Below, in pieces: positions 17,729 to 30,916 of a stretch of 64,000 nt of DNA (positions are counted from its first letter, which is position 1; the number at the start of each line of letters is the position of its first letter). A program made the translations under genes and the position numbers. Origin of the DNA: Streptococcus pneumoniae. Its GTDB lineage: Bacteria > Bacillota > Bacilli > Lactobacillales > Streptococcaceae. Under the pieces are notes generated by a model that was given only the letters and a program-made list of their open reading frames with translations, was not told the DNA's origin and searched no databases. The stretch is taken from positions 310,001 through 374,000 of the forward strand of contig NZ_CRPU01000001.1 of assembly GCF_001096185.1 (NCBI RefSeq), read 5' to 3'.

Positions 17729-19408
17729 ATGGCCTATACTCTTAAACCTGAAGAAGTCGGCGTTTTTGCCATCGGTGGTCTGGGAGAAATCGGGAAAAAC
17801 ACTTACGGAATTGAATACCAAGATGAGATTATCATCGTCGATGCTGGGATTAAATTCCCAGAGGATGACTTGCTAGGTATCGACTATGTCATTCCTGACT
17901 ACTCTTATATCGTGGACAATATCGACCGCGTCAAGGCTGTCTTAATCACACACGGACACGAGGACCACATCGGTGGGATTCCATTCCTGCTCAAGCAAGC
18001 AAATGTCCCTATCTACGCTGGACCGCTTGCCTTGGCTTTGATCCGTGGAAAACTCGAAGAACACGGCCTCTTGCGCAACGCCAAACTTTACGAAATCAAC
18101 CACAACACTGAGTTGACCTTTAAAAATCTCAAGGCAACTTTCTTTAGAACGACTCACTCTATTCCAGAGCCTTTGGGGATTGTCATTCATACTCCTCAAG
18201 GGAAAATTGTCTGTACGGGTGACTTCAAGTTTGACTTAACACCAGTTGGTGAACCAGCAGATTTGCACCGTATGGCAGCTCTTGGTGAAGATGGTGTACT
18301 CTGTCTCCTGTCTGACTCGACAAATGCAGAAATTCCAACCTTTACCAACTCTGAAAAAGTCGTTGGCCAGTCCATCATGAAGATTATCCAAGGCATAGAG
18401 GGACGTATCATCTTTGCATCCTTTGCCTCAAATATCTTCCGTCTCCAGCAAGCAACAGAAGCTGCTGTTAAGACTGGGCGCAAGATCGCTGTCTTTGGTC
18501 GTTCGATGGAAAAAGCTATTGTCAACGGAATTGAGCTTGGTTACATAAAAGCTCCAAAAGGAACCTTTATCGAGCCAAATGAAATCAAAGACTACCCTGC
18601 AGGAGAAGTTCTGATCCTCTGTACAGGTAGTCAGGGTGAGCCTATGGCGGCTCTCTCTCGTATCGCCAACGGAACCCACCGTCAGGTACAACTCCAACCA
18701 GGCGATACGGTTATCTTCTCTTCAAGCCCAATCCCTGGAAACACTACTAGCGTCAACAAGCTGATTAACATCATTTCAGAAGCTGGTGTCGAAGTTATCC
18801 ACGGTAAAGTGAACAATATCCATACATCTGGACACGGTGGCCAGCAAGAGCAAAAACTCATGCTCCGCTTGATTAAGCCAAAATACTTCATGCCTGTCCA
18901 CGGTGAATACCGCATGCAAAAAGTCCACGCTGGACTAGCAGTGGATACTGGTGTTGAGAAGGACAATATCTTTATCATGAGCAATGGTGATGTGCTTGCC
19001 CTTACCGCAGATTCTGCTCGTATCGCAGGCCATTTCAACGCCCAAGATATCTATGTCGATGGAAATCGTATCGGTGAAATCGGCGCAGCTGTCCTCAAAG
19101 ATCGTCGCGATCTATCTGAAGACGGTGTCGTTCTGGCAGTCGCAACTGTTGACTTCAAATCGCAGATGATTCTATCTGGTCCAGACATCCTCAGTCGAGG
19201 CTTTGTCTATATGAGAGAGTCTGGAGACTTGATTCGCCAAAGCCAGCGCATCCTCTTCAATGCCATTCGTATCGCACTGAAAAACAAGGATGCTAGCGTG
19301 CAATCTGTCAATGGTGCCATTGTCAACGCTATTCGCCCCTTCCTCTATGAAAATACAGAACGTGAACCGATCATCATCCCAATGATCCTCACACCAGATG
19401 AAGACTAA
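17729..19408 (+). CDS. rnjA: Ribonuclease J1
   Basis: 559 residues. Metallo-beta-lactamase motif HGHEDHIGG (H75, H77, D79, H80), beta-CASP region and the C-terminal domain are complete (RNase J is ~555-560). It has 5' exonuclease and endonuclease activity and drives mRNA decay and rRNA maturation. Cotranscribed with rpoY. A BOX element starts at the nucleotide after its stop codon. Confidence 0.96.
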   Translation: MAYTLKPEEVGVFAIGGLGEIGKNTYGIEYQDEIIIVDAGIKFPEDDLLGIDYVIPDYSYIVDNIDRVKAVLITHGHEDHIGGIPFLLKQANVPIYAGPLALALIRGKLEEHGLLRNAKLYEINHNTELTFKNLKATFFRTTHSIPEPLGIVIHTPQGKIVCTGDFKFDLTPVGEPADLHRMAALGEDGVLCLLSDSTNAEIPTFTNSEKVVGQSIMKIIQGIEGRIIFASFASNIFRLQQATEAAVKTGRKIAVFGRSMEKAIVNGIELGYIKAPKGTFIEPNEIKDYPAGEVLILCTGSQGEPMAALSRIANGTHRQVQLQPGDTVIFSSSPIPGNTTSVNKLINIISEAGVEVIHGKVNNIHTSGHGGQQEQKLMLRLIKPKYFMPVHGEYRMQKVHAGLAVDTGVEKDNIFIMSNGDVLALTADSARIAGHFNAQDIYVDGNRIGEIGAAVLKDRRDLSEDGVVLAVATVDFKSQMILSGPDILSRGFVYMRESGDLIRQSQRILFNAIRIALKNKDASVQSVNGAIVNAIRPFLYENTEREPIIIPMILTPDED

Positions 19409-19557
19409 TACTCTTCGAAAATCTCTTCAAACCACGTCAGCTTCGCCTTGCCGTATATATGTTACTGACTTCGTCAGTTCTATCGACAACCTCAAAGCAG
19501 TGCTTCGAGCAATCTACGGCTAGCTTCCTAGTTTGCTCTTTGATTTTCATTGAGTAC
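19409..19557 (-). repeat. BOX element (A-B-C)
   Basis: From TACTCTTCGAAAATCTCTTC to TTTCATTGAGTA, with one boxB and the CTTCGCCTTGCCGTA segment that matches the classic BOX primer region. Confidence 0.88.
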
Positions 19558-19562
19558 AAATC

Positions 19563-20335
19563 AATCATGACCACCCGTCAAACGGGTGGTTTGTACCAGG
19601 GCTATAAGCCCAAATTACCAGCCAGCGCCTAAAGACGCTGGCTTTCACGTTGTTCAAGCCTTATTGCTCTTGACTCGTCACTTGCCTCTTAAAGAGGCTT
19701 TAGTATTACTTACCACTATCCCTAAAGGGATCCTCATATTCTTTTACACTTAATTTATCTAGTGTTATATCATGCTTTACTCGTTCTCAAATTTTCATAC
19801 TCGTGAAGAAATCATCCACTGGATAATTTCTTTAATCTTGAATATATTTCTTAATTGTGGCTTCATTAAGCCCTACTGTACTCACATAATAACCTTCCAC
19901 CCAGAAATGCCGATTCCCAAACTTGTACTTTAGATTGGTGTGTTTGTCAAACATCATTAGTGCACTTTTTCCTTTTAAATAACCCATGAAACTCGAAACA
20001 CTTATCCTTGGTGGAATACTTACTAACATATGTACATGATCTGGCATTAAGTGACCCTCGATAATTTCAACTCCTTTATAACTACACAAGCGATGAAATA
20101 TTTCGCCTAAACTACTTCGATATTGATTATAGATGACTTTTCGTCTATACTTAGGGGTGAACACAATGTGATATTTACACATCCACTTTGTGTGTGATAA
20201 ACTATGTGCCTTTTGTGCCATATTTTTCTCCTTTCGCTTTACAATTGGCTTGAACACCTTTATTGTATCGCGTTCGGAGTTTTTTTGGTATAACCTTCGA
20301 CGCGCACCCGCATAGCGGGTGGTTTTTTTGTCTCG
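19563..20335 (-). mobile_element. IS200/IS605-type insertion sequence, degenerate
   Basis: A single TnpA-like gene is flanked by subterminal hairpins: ACCACCCGTC-aaa-CGGGTGGT at the left (19569-19592) and ACCCGC-atag-GCGGGT at the right (about 20306-20322). IS200 elements have such hairpins instead of inverted repeats and carry no cargo. Exact ends are uncertain by ~10 bp. It sits between rnjA and mnmG next to a BOX. Confidence 0.75.
19832..20221 (-). pseudogene. tnpA: IS200-type transposase TnpA, 3'-truncated
   Basis: 129 residues from the ATG at 20221. The HUH motif is present (PDHVHMLVS, H62 and H64) as is the catalytic tyrosine Y126 (ATIKKYIQD). Family members usually continue ~20-30 residues; here a TAA ends the frame right after IQD, and a diverged tail (HEYEN) can be seen only in another frame. 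So the C-terminal end has decayed; single-strand transposition activity is doubtful. Confidence 0.75.
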
Positions 20336-20376
20336 CACCTAGCGGAGCGAGACGGACTGAAAGTCACATAATCATA

Positions 20377-20408
20377 AAACAGCCCCGATTTTTCGGAGCT
20401 GTTTTTCT
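20377..20408. terminator. Terminator of mnmG (bidirectional shape)
   Basis: AAAACAGCcCCGA-tttt-TCGGaGCTGTTTTT, ending next to the mnmG stop codon. Confidence 0.8.
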
Positions 20409-22322
20409 CTATACTTTCTTTTCTTGATTTTTAGAAATACTACGATTTTTACCTTCCAGATACACCATCAAAATAGAAATGTCTGCTGGGTTTACTCCCG
20501 AAATACGGCTGGCTTGGCCGATGGTTTCTGGATTGATGAGTTTGAACTTCTGACGGGCTTCCGTCGCAATAGAATCAATGTCATCCCAGTCGATATTGGC
20601 TGGAATGCGTTTTTCTTCCATGCGTTTCATCTTGGCAACCTGATCCATGGCTTTGGAAATATAGCCTTCGTATTTGATTTCTGTTTCAATCAATTCGATA
20701 ATCTTATCATCCAAGTCCTCTGCTGCTGGTCCGATAAAGGCCACCACATCTTGGTAAGAAACTTCTGGACGGCGAAGGAATTCCTTGGCTGTCACTGCAT
20801 CGGTCAACGGCTTGAAGCCCATCTCCTCAACCTTGGCATTGGTTTCCTTGACTGGCTTGAGTTTGATACTATCTAGGCGCTTCATCTCATTGTCAAATTG
20901 ATTTTTCTTGATTTCAAAACGAGCCCAGCGTTCATCATCCACAAGACCAATCTCACGTCCCATCTCCGTCAAACGCATATCAGCATTGTCATGTCGGAGA
21001 ATGAGGCGGTATTCAGCACGACTGGTCAAGAGACGGTAAGGTTCAATAGTTCCCTTGGTCACCAAGTCATCAATCATCACCCCGATATAACCGTCACTGC
21101 GCTTCAAAATCAACTCAGGCTTGCCTTGGATTTTCAGAGCGGCGTTGATACCCGCGATAATCCCTTGCCCAGCAGCTTCTTCGTAACCTGACGTCCCATT
21201 TGTCTGACCAGCAGTGAAAAGTCCTGAGATTTTCTTGGTTTCTAAAGTCGCACGCAACTGGTGTGGCAAGACCATGTCGTACTCAATGGCATAACCTGTT
21301 CGCATCATCTCAGCATTTTCCAAACCTTTGATAGAATGAACAAGTTCACGTTGCACATCTTCAGGCAGACTGGTTGAAAGTCCTTGAACATAGACTTCCT
21401 CAGTATTGCGCCCTTCTGGCTCAAGGAAGAGTTGGTGACGTTCCTTGTCCGCAAAGCGCACAATCTTGTCTTCAATCGACGGACAGTAACGAGGCCCTAC
21501 TCCCTTGACCACACCTGTAAACATAGGCGCACGGTGGAGGTTGTTTTGGATAATCTCATGACTAGTGCCATTGGTGTAGGTCAACCAGCATGGCACTTGG
21601 TCCTTGACATAATCCTCATCACGAGAAGTATAAGAGAAGTGATTTGGCGCTTCGTCTCCTGGCTGAATCTCTGTCACATCGTAGTTGATAGAAGAAGCCT
21701 TAACACGTGGAGGTGTTCCTGTCTTGAAACGACCGATTTCGAGGCCCAATTCCTTGAGGTTGTCAGCAAGGTTAATAGAAGCTAGGCTGTGGTTTGGCCC
21801 TGATGAGTACTTGAGGTCTCCGATGATAATTTCCCCACGGAGGGCTGTTCCTGTCGTCACGATAACAGCCTTGGCAGCATATTCTTGATGGGTCGCTGTA
21901 CGAACACCGACAACTTTGCCATCTTCAACCAAAATCTCATCAATCATGGTCTGACGAAGGGTCAGATTGTCTTGATTTTCAACTGTCTTGCGCATCTCCT
22001 TAGAGTAAAGCTCCTTGTCAGCCTGCGCACGGAGGGCACGGACAGCTGGCCCCTTCCCTGTGTTAAGCATCTTCATCTGGATGTAAGTCTTGTCAATGGT
22101 TTTGGCCATCTCGCCACCGAGGGCATCGACTTCACGCACGACAATTCCCTTGGCAGAACCACCGATAGAGGGGTTACAAGGCATGAAAGCCAGCATTTCA
22201 ATGTTGATAGTCGCAAGCAAGACCTTACAGCCCATACGGCTAGCAGCTAAGGAAGCCTCGACCCCAGCGTGTCCCGCACCAATTACAATAATATCGTATT
22301 CTTCAGTAAAATTATAAGTCAT
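20409..22322 (-). CDS. mnmG: tRNA uridine-5-carboxymethylaminomethyl modification enzyme
   Basis: 637 residues. FAD-binding [14 protein letters not shown] (11-24), the GidA signatures [12 protein letters not shown] and [11 protein letters not shown] are present, full length. With MnmE it makes the cmnm5U34 modification of tRNA wobble uridines. Faces downstream into an IS200 remnant; a Nudix gene lies 9 bp upstream on the same strand. Confidence 0.97.
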   Translation of the reverse strand: MTYNFTEEYDIIVIGAGHAGVEASLAASRMGCKVLLATINIEMLAFMPCNPSIGGSAKGIVVREVDALGGEMAKTIDKTYIQMKMLNTGKGPAVRALRAQADKELYSKEMRKTVENQDNLTLRQTMIDEILVEDGKVVGVRTATHQEYAAKAVIVTTGTALRGEIIIGDLKYSSGPNHSLASINLADNLKELGLEIGRFKTGTPPRVKASSINYDVTEIQPGDEAPNHFSYTSRDEDYVKDQVPCWLTYTNGTSHEIIQNNLHRAPMFTGVVKGVGPRYCPSIEDKIVRFADKERHQLFLEPEGRNTEEVYVQGLSTSLPEDVQRELVHSIKGLENAEMMRTGYAIEYDMVLPHQLRATLETKKISGLFTAGQTNGTSGYEEAAGQGIIAGINAALKIQGKPELILKRSDGYIGVMIDDLVTKGTIEPYRLLTSRAEYRLILRHDNADMRLTEMGREIGLVDDERWARFEIKKNQFDNEMKRLDSIKLKPVKETNAKVEEMGFKPLTDAVTAKEFLRRPEVSYQDVVAFIGPAAEDLDDKIIELIETEIKYEGYISKAMDQVAKMKRMEEKRIPANIDWDDIDSIATEARQKFKLINPETIGQASRISGVNPADISILMVYLEGKNRSISKNQEKKV

Positions 22323-22331
22323 ATTTCTCTC

Positions 22332-22787
22332 CTATTCCTCAAGATGGATGTGTCTTAGTTGGCCGTCCCAATCTGGTAGGGCTGTTTTTAGAAAGGCTGG
22401 AACTAGATTGATACCCTTAAGCTTGTCTAAGTCAATCCACTCACAAGGCTGCGTTTTTTCGTCTTCCTGCATGGTCAATGGGGCATCTTCAAGCAAATCC
22501 ACTAGATAATGAAACTCGATATTGTGATAATAGACACCGTCTTGTTCAAAACGATTTTCAACTACGAAAGCTAGCTGTCCAGCTTGAGCTTTGACACCCA
22601 GTTCTTCCCTCACTTCACGGACTACCGCGTCTTCCGTTCTTTCGTTAACTTGAATCGCACCACCGATAGTGTAATACTTGCCCTTGTCTTTGGTAACTAG
22701 GAGCTTGCGATTTTGGAGAATCAAAGCTGTCGCCCGAACACCAAAAACCGTATTTCCTACTTTTGTCCGAAAGTCTTGTTGAGTCAT
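22332..22787 (-). CDS. Nudix hydrolase
   Basis: 151 residues, Nudix box GGAIQVNERTEDAVVREVREELG at about residues 43-65 (G-x5-E-x7-REVxEEL-G pattern). Start at 22787 with AAAGGACAATA. Substrate unknown; likely hydrolysis of a nucleoside diphosphate derivative. In an operon with mnmG, as in pneumococci. Confidence 0.88.
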   Translation of the reverse strand: MTQQDFRTKVGNTVFGVRATALILQNRKLLVTKDKGKYYTIGGAIQVNERTEDAVVREVREELGVKAQAGQLAFVVENRFEQDGVYYHNIEFHYLVDLLEDAPLTMQEDEKTQPCEWIDLDKLKGINLVPAFLKTALPDWDGQLRHIHLEE

Positions 22788-22927
22788 TATTGTCCTTTCC
22801 CTTAAACGACACAAAAACAGTCAAAACTCCAAAGAAGTGCAGGACAAAAAAGCCTGCAACATCCATGAGCTTTGACCATCATTTCTATTGCTGTTATTAT
22901 TGTAGCAAATTGAGAAAATTTGTCAAT

Positions 22928-24382
<1,455 letters not shown>

Positions 24383-24427
24383 CTTGAGCAGTATTCATTA
24401 TAACATGCTTGGTTGGAGAAGACAAGA

Positions 24428-24456
24428 AAGAGGCTGTCAATCGACCAACCTCTTAT
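24428..24456 (-). terminator. Terminator after argH
   Basis: Minus strand AAGAGGTTG-gtcgattga-CAGCCTCTT, a 9-bp stem with one wobble, followed by TTTCTT. Confidence 0.55.
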
Positions 24457-24471
24457 TCTGAACCTATCAAT

Positions 24472-25866
24472 CTAGCACTTTTTAGCTTCATTCGCTTTCT
24501 TAGCTACTGCAATTTGGTATTTCACTTGGTCAAACCCTGTACCTCCCAAAGAATTTCTTCTTTGAACAGCAGTTTTAGGTTGCAAGTAGACATAAATATC
24601 CTCGGCAATGAGGGAATGATAGGTTTGTAATTCCTCCAAAGTCCAATCTTGGATATTTTTAGCAGACTTGATAGAGTCTAGCACTAATCTTCCCACAACC
24701 TCATGAGCTTCTCTAAATGGCAAGCCTTTCCCTGCCAAATAATCTGCTAACTCAGTTGCATTTGAAAAGTCCTTCTCTGTAGACTCTTGCATTTTTTCCT
24801 TGTTTACCTGCAAGCTAGATAACATACCTGCCAACACATCAAGGGAATTTAAAATCGTTTCGACCGTGTCAAACATTCCTTCCTTATCCTCTTGCAAATC
24901 CTTATTATAAGCTAAAGGCAAGGACTTCATGACTGTCAACAGTCCAAACAGATTCCCATAAACTCTACCAGTCTTTCCTCGAATCAACTCAGCCATATCT
25001 GGATTTTTCTTTTGGGGCATAATAGAGGAACCTGTTGTAAACGTATCTGACAAGGTAATGAATTGGTACTCAAAGCTACACCAATTGATCATTTCTTCAC
25101 AAAAACGGCTCATATGCATCATGAGTATACTGGAATTGGATAGAAATTCTAAGATAAAATCGCGGTCACTAACAGCATCCAAAGAATTTGTATAAGGTTG
25201 CTTAAACTCCAGCAAATCGCTGGACAATTGACGATCAATGGGGAAAGTCGTCCCTGCCAAAGCTGCCCCACCTAGAGGGCATAGGTCTGTATGCTTCTGG
25301 TTAAATTCAAAACGTTCACTGTCTCTTTGAAACATATTGTAGTAAGCCATCAGGTGGTGGGCAAAACTAATAGGCTGGGCATGTTGCAGATGGGTATAGC
25401 CCGGCATGATCGTCTCCACATGATTTTCCGCCAAGTCTAATAAAACACCCTTGAGATGAGCCAGTTTATCTAGGACATGGTCTAGCTGTTCCTTGAGATA
25501 TAAGTGCATATCTGTCGCAACTTGGTCATTTCGAGAACGAGCCGTATGTAACTTCCCTGCAAGGGGACCAATTTTTTCTGTCAGCAACACTTCCATATTC
25601 ATATGAATATCTTCGTTTGCGATATCAAAGTCAAGTTGGCCTGCCTCTAGCTCTTCTAAGAGCTCTTTCAAGCCTGCTTGGATCTTTTCTGACTCCTCCA
25701 AACTCAAAATGCCCGTCTGACCCAACATCTGAACGTGGGCTAAGGAACCAATCAAGTCAAATTTAGCTAATTTCTGGTCAAAAGATATACTCGCACCAAA
25801 GCGCTCTACCCAGTCTTCGACAGTACCTTCAAAGCGACCACCCCATAATTTTGTATTCTTAGCCAT
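24472..25866 (-). CDS. argH: Argininosuccinate lyase
   Basis: 464 residues. The fumarase/lyase signature [12 protein letters not shown] is present at about residues 277-288, with [12 protein letters not shown] upstream. It splits argininosuccinate to arginine and fumarate. Follows argG by 28 bp. The rest of the arginine pathway is not in the window, so citrulline must come from elsewhere. Confidence 0.97.
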   Translation of the reverse strand: MAKNTKLWGGRFEGTVEDWVERFGASISFDQKLAKFDLIGSLAHVQMLGQTGILSLEESEKIQAGLKELLEELEAGQLDFDIANEDIHMNMEVLLTEKIGPLAGKLHTARSRNDQVATDMHLYLKEQLDHVLDKLAHLKGVLLDLAENHVETIMPGYTHLQHAQPISFAHHLMAYYNMFQRDSERFEFNQKHTDLCPLGGAALAGTTFPIDRQLSSDLLEFKQPYTNSLDAVSDRDFILEFLSNSSILMMHMSRFCEEMINWCSFEYQFITLSDTFTTGSSIMPQKKNPDMAELIRGKTGRVYGNLFGLLTVMKSLPLAYNKDLQEDKEGMFDTVETILNSLDVLAGMLSSLQVNKEKMQESTEKDFSNATELADYLAGKGLPFREAHEVVGRLVLDSIKSAKNIQDWTLEELQTYHSLIAEDIYVYLQPKTAVQRRNSLGGTGFDQVKYQIAVAKKANEAKKC

Positions 25867-25894
25867 ATCACATCCACCTCTCTATCCAATCGCC

Positions 25895-27091
25895 CTATTT
25901 GGCGCTTTTTTGAACCTCAGAATGAACCTTGATTGGAAGTCCCCACAACTTAATAAAACCAACAGCCGCATCTTGGTCAAAGGTATCTGCACTGGTATAC
26001 GTCGCCAAATTTTCATCATAAAGAGAATTTGGTGATTTCCGAGCCACGACCTGAGCGCTTCCCTTATAGAGTTTAACTTTTGCAGTCCCATTGACAACTT
26101 TTTGAGTCTCTTTAATATAAGCAATCAAGGCTTGTGTAGCCGGACTAAACCACAAAGCATTATAAATGAGATTTGATAATTCATTTTCTATAATTGGTTT
26201 AAAATGAGCCACTTCTCTCACAAGCGTCAAGTCCTCAATTTCCTTATGAGCTGTCAGTAGAGTCACTGCCCCTGGGCATTCATAGATTTCTCTTGATTTA
26301 ATCCCAACTAAGCGATTTTCCACGTGGTCAATCCGTCCGACCCCATGCTTTCCAGCTATTTCATTGAGTTTTTGAATCAAATCTGCCAATTTTAGCCCTT
26401 CTCCATTGAGGGAAACTGGAACGCCTTCACTAAACTCAATCTCAATGTATTCTGGCATATCTGGAGCTTGCTCTGGAGAAAATGTAATACCAAAGGCTTC
26501 TTCTGGAGCCTGATTCCATGGATTTTCCAAAATACCACACTCATTGGCACGTCCCCAAAGGTTTTGGTCGACAGAGTAGGGATTGTCAAGGTCAGCAGGA
26601 ACAGGTACCCCATTTTCCTTGGCATAATGAATTTCTTCCTCCCTAGACCATTTCCATTCACGAACTGGCGCAATCACTTTTAAATTGGGATCCAAGGCTG
26701 CAATCGATACTTCAAAACGCACTTGGTCATTCCCCTTACCTGTACAACCATGAGCAATTGTAGTCGCTCCTGTCTGATGCGCTATTTCAACTAATTTTTT
26801 AGAAATAAGAGGGCGGCTCAAGGCAGATACCAAAGGGTACTTTTGTTCATAGTAGGCATGCGACTGGAGAGCTACTAGCACATAATCTGTAGCAAATTCG
26901 TCCTTGACATCAATGACATAAGATTCGACTGCCCCAACCTTGAGAGCCTTATCATGGATGAAATCTAAGTCTTTCCCTTCACCCACATCCATACAAACTG
27001 CAACAACATCATAATCTTTCTTTAGCCAGGTAATAGCAACTGATGTGTCTAAACCGCCAGAATAGGCCAAAATTACTTTTTCTTTACTCAT
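25895..27091 (-). CDS. argG: Argininosuccinate synthase
   Basis: 398 residues from the ATG at 27091. ATP pyrophosphatase P-loop [14 protein letters not shown] (5-18) and the citrulline/aspartate loop [17 protein letters not shown] (about 113-129) are intact. It joins citrulline and aspartate. In an operon with the upstream amino-acid-binding lipoprotein gene (16-bp gap) and argH downstream. Confidence 0.97.
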   Translation of the reverse strand: MSKEKVILAYSGGLDTSVAITWLKKDYDVVAVCMDVGEGKDLDFIHDKALKVGAVESYVIDVKDEFATDYVLVALQSHAYYEQKYPLVSALSRPLISKKLVEIAHQTGATTIAHGCTGKGNDQVRFEVSIAALDPNLKVIAPVREWKWSREEEIHYAKENGVPVPADLDNPYSVDQNLWGRANECGILENPWNQAPEEAFGITFSPEQAPDMPEYIEIEFSEGVPVSLNGEGLKLADLIQKLNEIAGKHGVGRIDHVENRLVGIKSREIYECPGAVTLLTAHKEIEDLTLVREVAHFKPIIENELSNLIYNALWFSPATQALIAYIKETQKVVNGTAKVKLYKGSAQVVARKSPNSLYDENLATYTSADTFDQDAAVGFIKLWGLPIKVHSEVQKSAK

Positions 27092-27107
27092 GTTCTTTTC
27101 CTTCTTT

Positions 27108-27914
27108 CTATTTTTCAATGGACGCTTTAAAGGCATTCTCAATGAGTTTGTCTAATTCTCCAGACTCCTTCAACTTTTGAATGGTTTTATCGACTGCCTC
27201 TTTCAATTCCTTGCTATCTTTTTTCATGGCGACCGCGTAGGAATCATCTTGCTCTTTTTCAAAATTGAGGTCTGCGATTGCTAAATCAGGATTATTTTCC
27301 ACAAATCCCTTGGCAACTGGTTCTTCAAAGATAACGGCATCCACTTGTCCTGATTTTAAATCTGTAATTAAATTCCCATTTTTAGGCAGAGATACGAGGG
27401 ATGAATTTTGTAGCAAATCTTTCGCCATCGTTTCTTGAATCGAACCTTTCTGCGCTCCAACCTTTTTCTGCGCCAAGTCATTTACAGACTGATAAGTGGC
27501 CAAGTCAGATTTTTTGACAATGAGCTTATTTTTTGCAGTATAGTAGGGAGTTGAAAAGTCAAACACCTTGCTCCGTTCATCTGTCTTAGAAACACCAGAT
27601 ATGGCAAGATCGGCTTTTCCTGATTGAACACTAGCCAGTACATTGTCAAAACTCATGGGAGATAGTTCCAATTCGACACCTAGTTCTGTTGCGATAGCCT
27701 TGGCTAATTCGATATCTGAACCCACAATCTGATTTTTCCCATCAACCACTTTTTGGTATTCAAATGGAGCAAAATCCGGATTGAGGGCTACAACCAATTT
27801 TCCTTTGGACTTGATGGCTTCAATTCCAGCCGATTGATTGTTACTACAAGCAAATAGTAGGGGGAGCATCACTAAACCAAACATCGTCATCAACACCTTC
27901 TTCATCTTATTCAT
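27108..27914 (-). CDS. Amino acid ABC transporter substrate-binding lipoprotein (arginine-type)
   Basis: 268 residues from the ATG at 27914 with GGAGGCTTTGTT upstream. Lipobox LLFAC, lipidated C23, then an SBP family 3 domain ([41 protein letters not shown]). It is the first gene of an operon with argG and argH and carries an ARG-box-like site in its promoter, so arginine or a related amino acid is the likely ligand; it corresponds to AbpA of pneumococci as I recall. No permease/ATPase gene is adjacent. Confidence 0.85.
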   Translation of the reverse strand: MNKMKKVLMTMFGLVMLPLLFACSNNQSAGIEAIKSKGKLVVALNPDFAPFEYQKVVDGKNQIVGSDIELAKAIATELGVELELSPMSFDNVLASVQSGKADLAISGVSKTDERSKVFDFSTPYYTAKNKLIVKKSDLATYQSVNDLAQKKVGAQKGSIQETMAKDLLQNSSLVSLPKNGNLITDLKSGQVDAVIFEEPVAKGFVENNPDLAIADLNFEKEQDDSYAVAMKKDSKELKEAVDKTIQKLKESGELDKLIENAFKASIEK

Positions 27915-27948
27915 AACAAAGCCTCCTTTATGTTTATTCTTTTTTATT

Positions 27949-27983
27949 GTATAAATAATACTCTTATCCTCATCGTTTGTCAA
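27949..27983 (-). promoter_or_regulatory. Promoter of the arginine operon with ARG-box-like operator
   Basis: TTGACA (complement of 27978-27983), 17 nt, TATTAT (complement of 27955-27960). The -10 overlaps GTATAAATAATAC (27949-27961), an imperfect palindrome like ArgR/AhrC sites. A repressor bound there would block transcription in the presence of arginine. Confidence 0.6.
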
Positions 27984-28120
27984 GCCTAAATTGAAAAAAT
28001 TTTCAATTTGAAACAAAAAAAACCTAGAAATACTACATAAAATGTCATTCCTAGGCGTATTTATGCTATTTTTCTCTGGAAAACATGAGTATTCAGCCAG
28101 TCAAAAGGAGCTGAATGAAC

Positions 28121-28762
28121 TCATTTTCCCTCGCCCAATTCAATGACACGATGACATTGTTGGGCTACATAAGCATCGTGGGTCACAATAATGACTGTTT
28201 TCCCTTCTCGATTCATCTCTAAGAGAAACTTCAAGACCAAATCTCTATTTTCAGGATCCAGCGAACCTGTAGGTTCATCGGCTAAAATCAGCTGGCTGGG
28301 TTTTAAGATGGCTCTAGCAACTGCAATTCGTTGTTGTTCGCCCCCAGACAACTCGGAGACCCTTTGATGCAAAGTAGCTGACAAACCTACTCTCTCTAAA
28401 ATCTCTTCCACCTTTTTGAGCTTGTCTTTCTTAGGCAATTTCACATATTTCAGCGCCAGCATGAGATTGTACTCGACCGTTTCATCATCAATCAGGGCAA
28501 AATTTTGAAACAGATAAGAGATATGTTCACGGATTATTGTTTGCGACTTAGCAGAATTAACCGCTAGATTTGTCTGACCAAAAATCTCATACCGTCCGCT
28601 ATAATCACCATCTATCAAACCCAATAAATTTAACAAGGTCGACTTCCCACTACCACTCTTACCAACAATAGCTACCAAATCCCCCTGATCAATCCTGAGA
28701 GACAAGTGATCCAAAATCACTTTTCCCCCAATGGTTTTGGTAATATTTTTCAACTCAATCAT
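28121..28762 (-). CDS. ABC transporter ATPase, lactococcin-972 type bacteriocin export/immunity
   Basis: 213 residues: Walker A VGKSGSGKST (33-42), signature LSGGEQQRIAVARA, Walker B LILADEPTGSLD. Size and sequence match the ATPase (MacB/LolD type) that pairs with DUF1430 7-TM permeases in lactococcin-972-like loci. It overlaps the end of the permease gene by 4 bp. Last gene of the 31.7-28.1 kb operon. Confidence 0.82.
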   Translation of the reverse strand: MIELKNITKTIGGKVILDHLSLRIDQGDLVAIVGKSGSGKSTLLNLLGLIDGDYSGRYEIFGQTNLAVNSAKSQTIIREHISYLFQNFALIDDETVEYNLMLALKYVKLPKKDKLKKVEEILERVGLSATLHQRVSELSGGEQQRIAVARAILKPSQLILADEPTGSLDPENRDLVLKFLLEMNREGKTVIIVTHDAYVAQQCHRVIELGEGK

Positions 28763-30867
28763 AAGATGCCCCCTTTCAATAACTCTACTAGACTTCTTTT
28801 CTCCATCCTAGAAGCTAAGGCTAGCACAAATAGTATATCCAAACATGTAAAGCCTGCAAACAGTAGGAGTGGCAGGAGCGCATGGGCAAAGAAAATCAAG
28901 ACTAGAAGAGGGAGACTATAGCCCAGCAAGAGCAGAACGAGGAGAGGGCGGTAGCGATCGACCAGTTTCCACCCCATAAACTTCTTGGTAATAATATCCC
29001 TGCGCTTCAACAAGAAAGTTGTTACTAGTAAGAAGTAGGAAATCATCATGCTAAGGAGACCAAACAAAGCAAAGAGTAGGTTAAAATTCCGAACAGCATC
29101 TCTATAAGAATCCACTTTCTCTTGTTGAATGGCTTGAATAGATGAAAATTTTAAATAATTTCCATCTGACAATTTCTCAACTAACTCTGTAATCTCTTTT
29201 TGATGTTGAACCGTATTTTCAATTTTAATCGGATTATTTAAGCCAGTTGTTGACAGGGAGGCTTTCTCATCCCACATCATATCAGAATCATTGACCAAGC
29301 TAATAATTGGATTGGAGAGATTTTCCTTTCGCTTATCACTATATGGGAAAAATGACCAATCTCCTTCATAATAGGCAATCTCGACATCCATCTCCTCTAT
29401 CGTTCGTTTTTGCTGCTCTTCATACTTCATCGAATGAAAGGCAATTAACTTCCCCAAGAGCTGATTTTTATCTTCTTCACCTTTCGTACTTGCTGGCATC
29501 AAAATAACTTTTTTAATACCGGTATCTGGTAGCTTGAATCCCTTGCTCTTTAGAAAATTGCGATTGGCATAGTAAACATCCACCGTATCTGTTAACTGAT
29601 ATTGCTGAATCTGTTCTGATTGGACAAAATTTTTTACAGGAAGACTGCTACTCTGCACATAGCCCGCCTGCGTTTTTTCTACCAAATCCTGATAAAATCG
29701 ATAGAAATAATCTGTAGATTTCCCTGACCCTGCTAGCTCTTCTTGCCACAGATTATCATTGAGTTTGAAGGTTTCTAAGGTCAGGTAATTACCTTGACTT
29801 ACCCACTGTTGCTGATAAGCAAGTTCTTTGTTTTCTTGTTCTAAACTTCTGCCCACCCCAATCAGTAAGGCCGTCAGTAAAATAGTTGTCCCTATTTTCA
29901 TCACATAATTGAAGATAAGACCAAATTTGAAAGATGAAAAACCTTTCAGCAGAGAGCTGATTGTCATTTTTTGGATTAAGAGGTAAGTCAACCAACTGAT
30001 AAAGAGATAAAGCTGCAACAGCAAAAAATGAGACAACCACAGCATAGGAAACAAATCTTTTGGCTTATAATCAAGCAAGAAAAACACGCCTAGATTGATC
30101 ACAAGAGCCCCACCTAGGAGGAGGTAAAGGTTGCCTTTTACAACATCAGCTAAAACAGCCCTATCTTGAAAACCAAGTAATTTTTGTACCCCAACTCTTT
30201 TCATCTCCATCATCGGTTGATACACTGTCACTAACACAAGAAGCAAAATAGCCAAGACAAAAACAATGGCAGATAAAAGCAAATCTCGATTTATGACTTC
30301 CACTGCACTTTTGTAGGTCGGCTCTAGCAAGGTAGCCTGGTCTATCTTGAAAAAATCACTCCACTTTTGTAGAATGGTATCACGATCTATCTCTTTGCTG
30401 GAGGTAATCATGTAGCGTCCATTTACAGTATGGGATTTATCCTCAATATAAGATTGGAAGGTCTGGAGTCGAATGAGTTTCACCTTTAAAAAGGTGGGAA
30501 TGGTTCCTAGATTATTGGGAAGATTCTGGTTGCTGTAGACTCCCTTCTCATTCTTTGAAAAATCAAGAGAAGTCAGACCGAACTCCTGATAGGGAAAGGT
30601 TTCCTTATCAAAAACACCAGCCTTGACGGCCTCATCGCCATTATCTACTTTGATAATAGAGACCTTGTCTTGACTTGCAACCTCTTCAAAAAATTGGAGA
30701 ATCGTTTCTGTCGGTTTAGTGACATCTTTCAAGTACAAGTCAAACGAATAATCTGTCTTGCCCATCTCCTGAATCCGCACTATTTCACGTGTAACATTTA
30801 CATTCAGGACAAAAAACGTAGTACACAGCAAGAGCAAGAGCATACAAAGATGACTGATTTTTTTCAT
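28759..30867 (-). CDS. Bacteriocin-associated 7-TM membrane protein (DUF1430/FtsX-like permease)
   Basis: 702 residues. An N-terminal membrane anchor, a large extracellular region (about 30-190), three to four helices, a second extracellular region (about 345-590) and three final helices: the layout of bact_immun_7tm proteins. Start with GGGAGGTATCTCT. With the ATPase it is expected to export a bacteriocin or remove one from the membrane. No lactococcin-972-like precursor gene is next to it. Confidence 0.8.
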   Translation of the reverse strand: MKKISHLCMLLLLLCTTFFVLNVNVTREIVRIQEMGKTDYSFDLYLKDVTKPTETILQFFEEVASQDKVSIIKVDNGDEAVKAGVFDKETFPYQEFGLTSLDFSKNEKGVYSNQNLPNNLGTIPTFLKVKLIRLQTFQSYIEDKSHTVNGRYMITSSKEIDRDTILQKWSDFFKIDQATLLEPTYKSAVEVINRDLLLSAIVFVLAILLLVLVTVYQPMMEMKRVGVQKLLGFQDRAVLADVVKGNLYLLLGGALVINLGVFFLLDYKPKDLFPMLWLSHFLLLQLYLFISWLTYLLIQKMTISSLLKGFSSFKFGLIFNYVMKIGTTILLTALLIGVGRSLEQENKELAYQQQWVSQGNYLTLETFKLNDNLWQEELAGSGKSTDYFYRFYQDLVEKTQAGYVQSSSLPVKNFVQSEQIQQYQLTDTVDVYYANRNFLKSKGFKLPDTGIKKVILMPASTKGEEDKNQLLGKLIAFHSMKYEEQQKRTIEEMDVEIAYYEGDWSFFPYSDKRKENLSNPIISLVNDSDMMWDEKASLSTTGLNNPIKIENTVQHQKEITELVEKLSDGNYLKFSSIQAIQQEKVDSYRDAVRNFNLLFALFGLLSMMISYFLLVTTFLLKRRDIITKKFMGWKLVDRYRPLLVLLLLGYSLPLLVLIFFAHALLPLLLFAGFTCLDILFVLALASRMEKRSLVELLKGGIL

Positions 30868-30916
30868 AGAGATACCTCCCGTGAAGAGACGAAAGCGAGA
30901 TAGGTGCAGGTACTTT

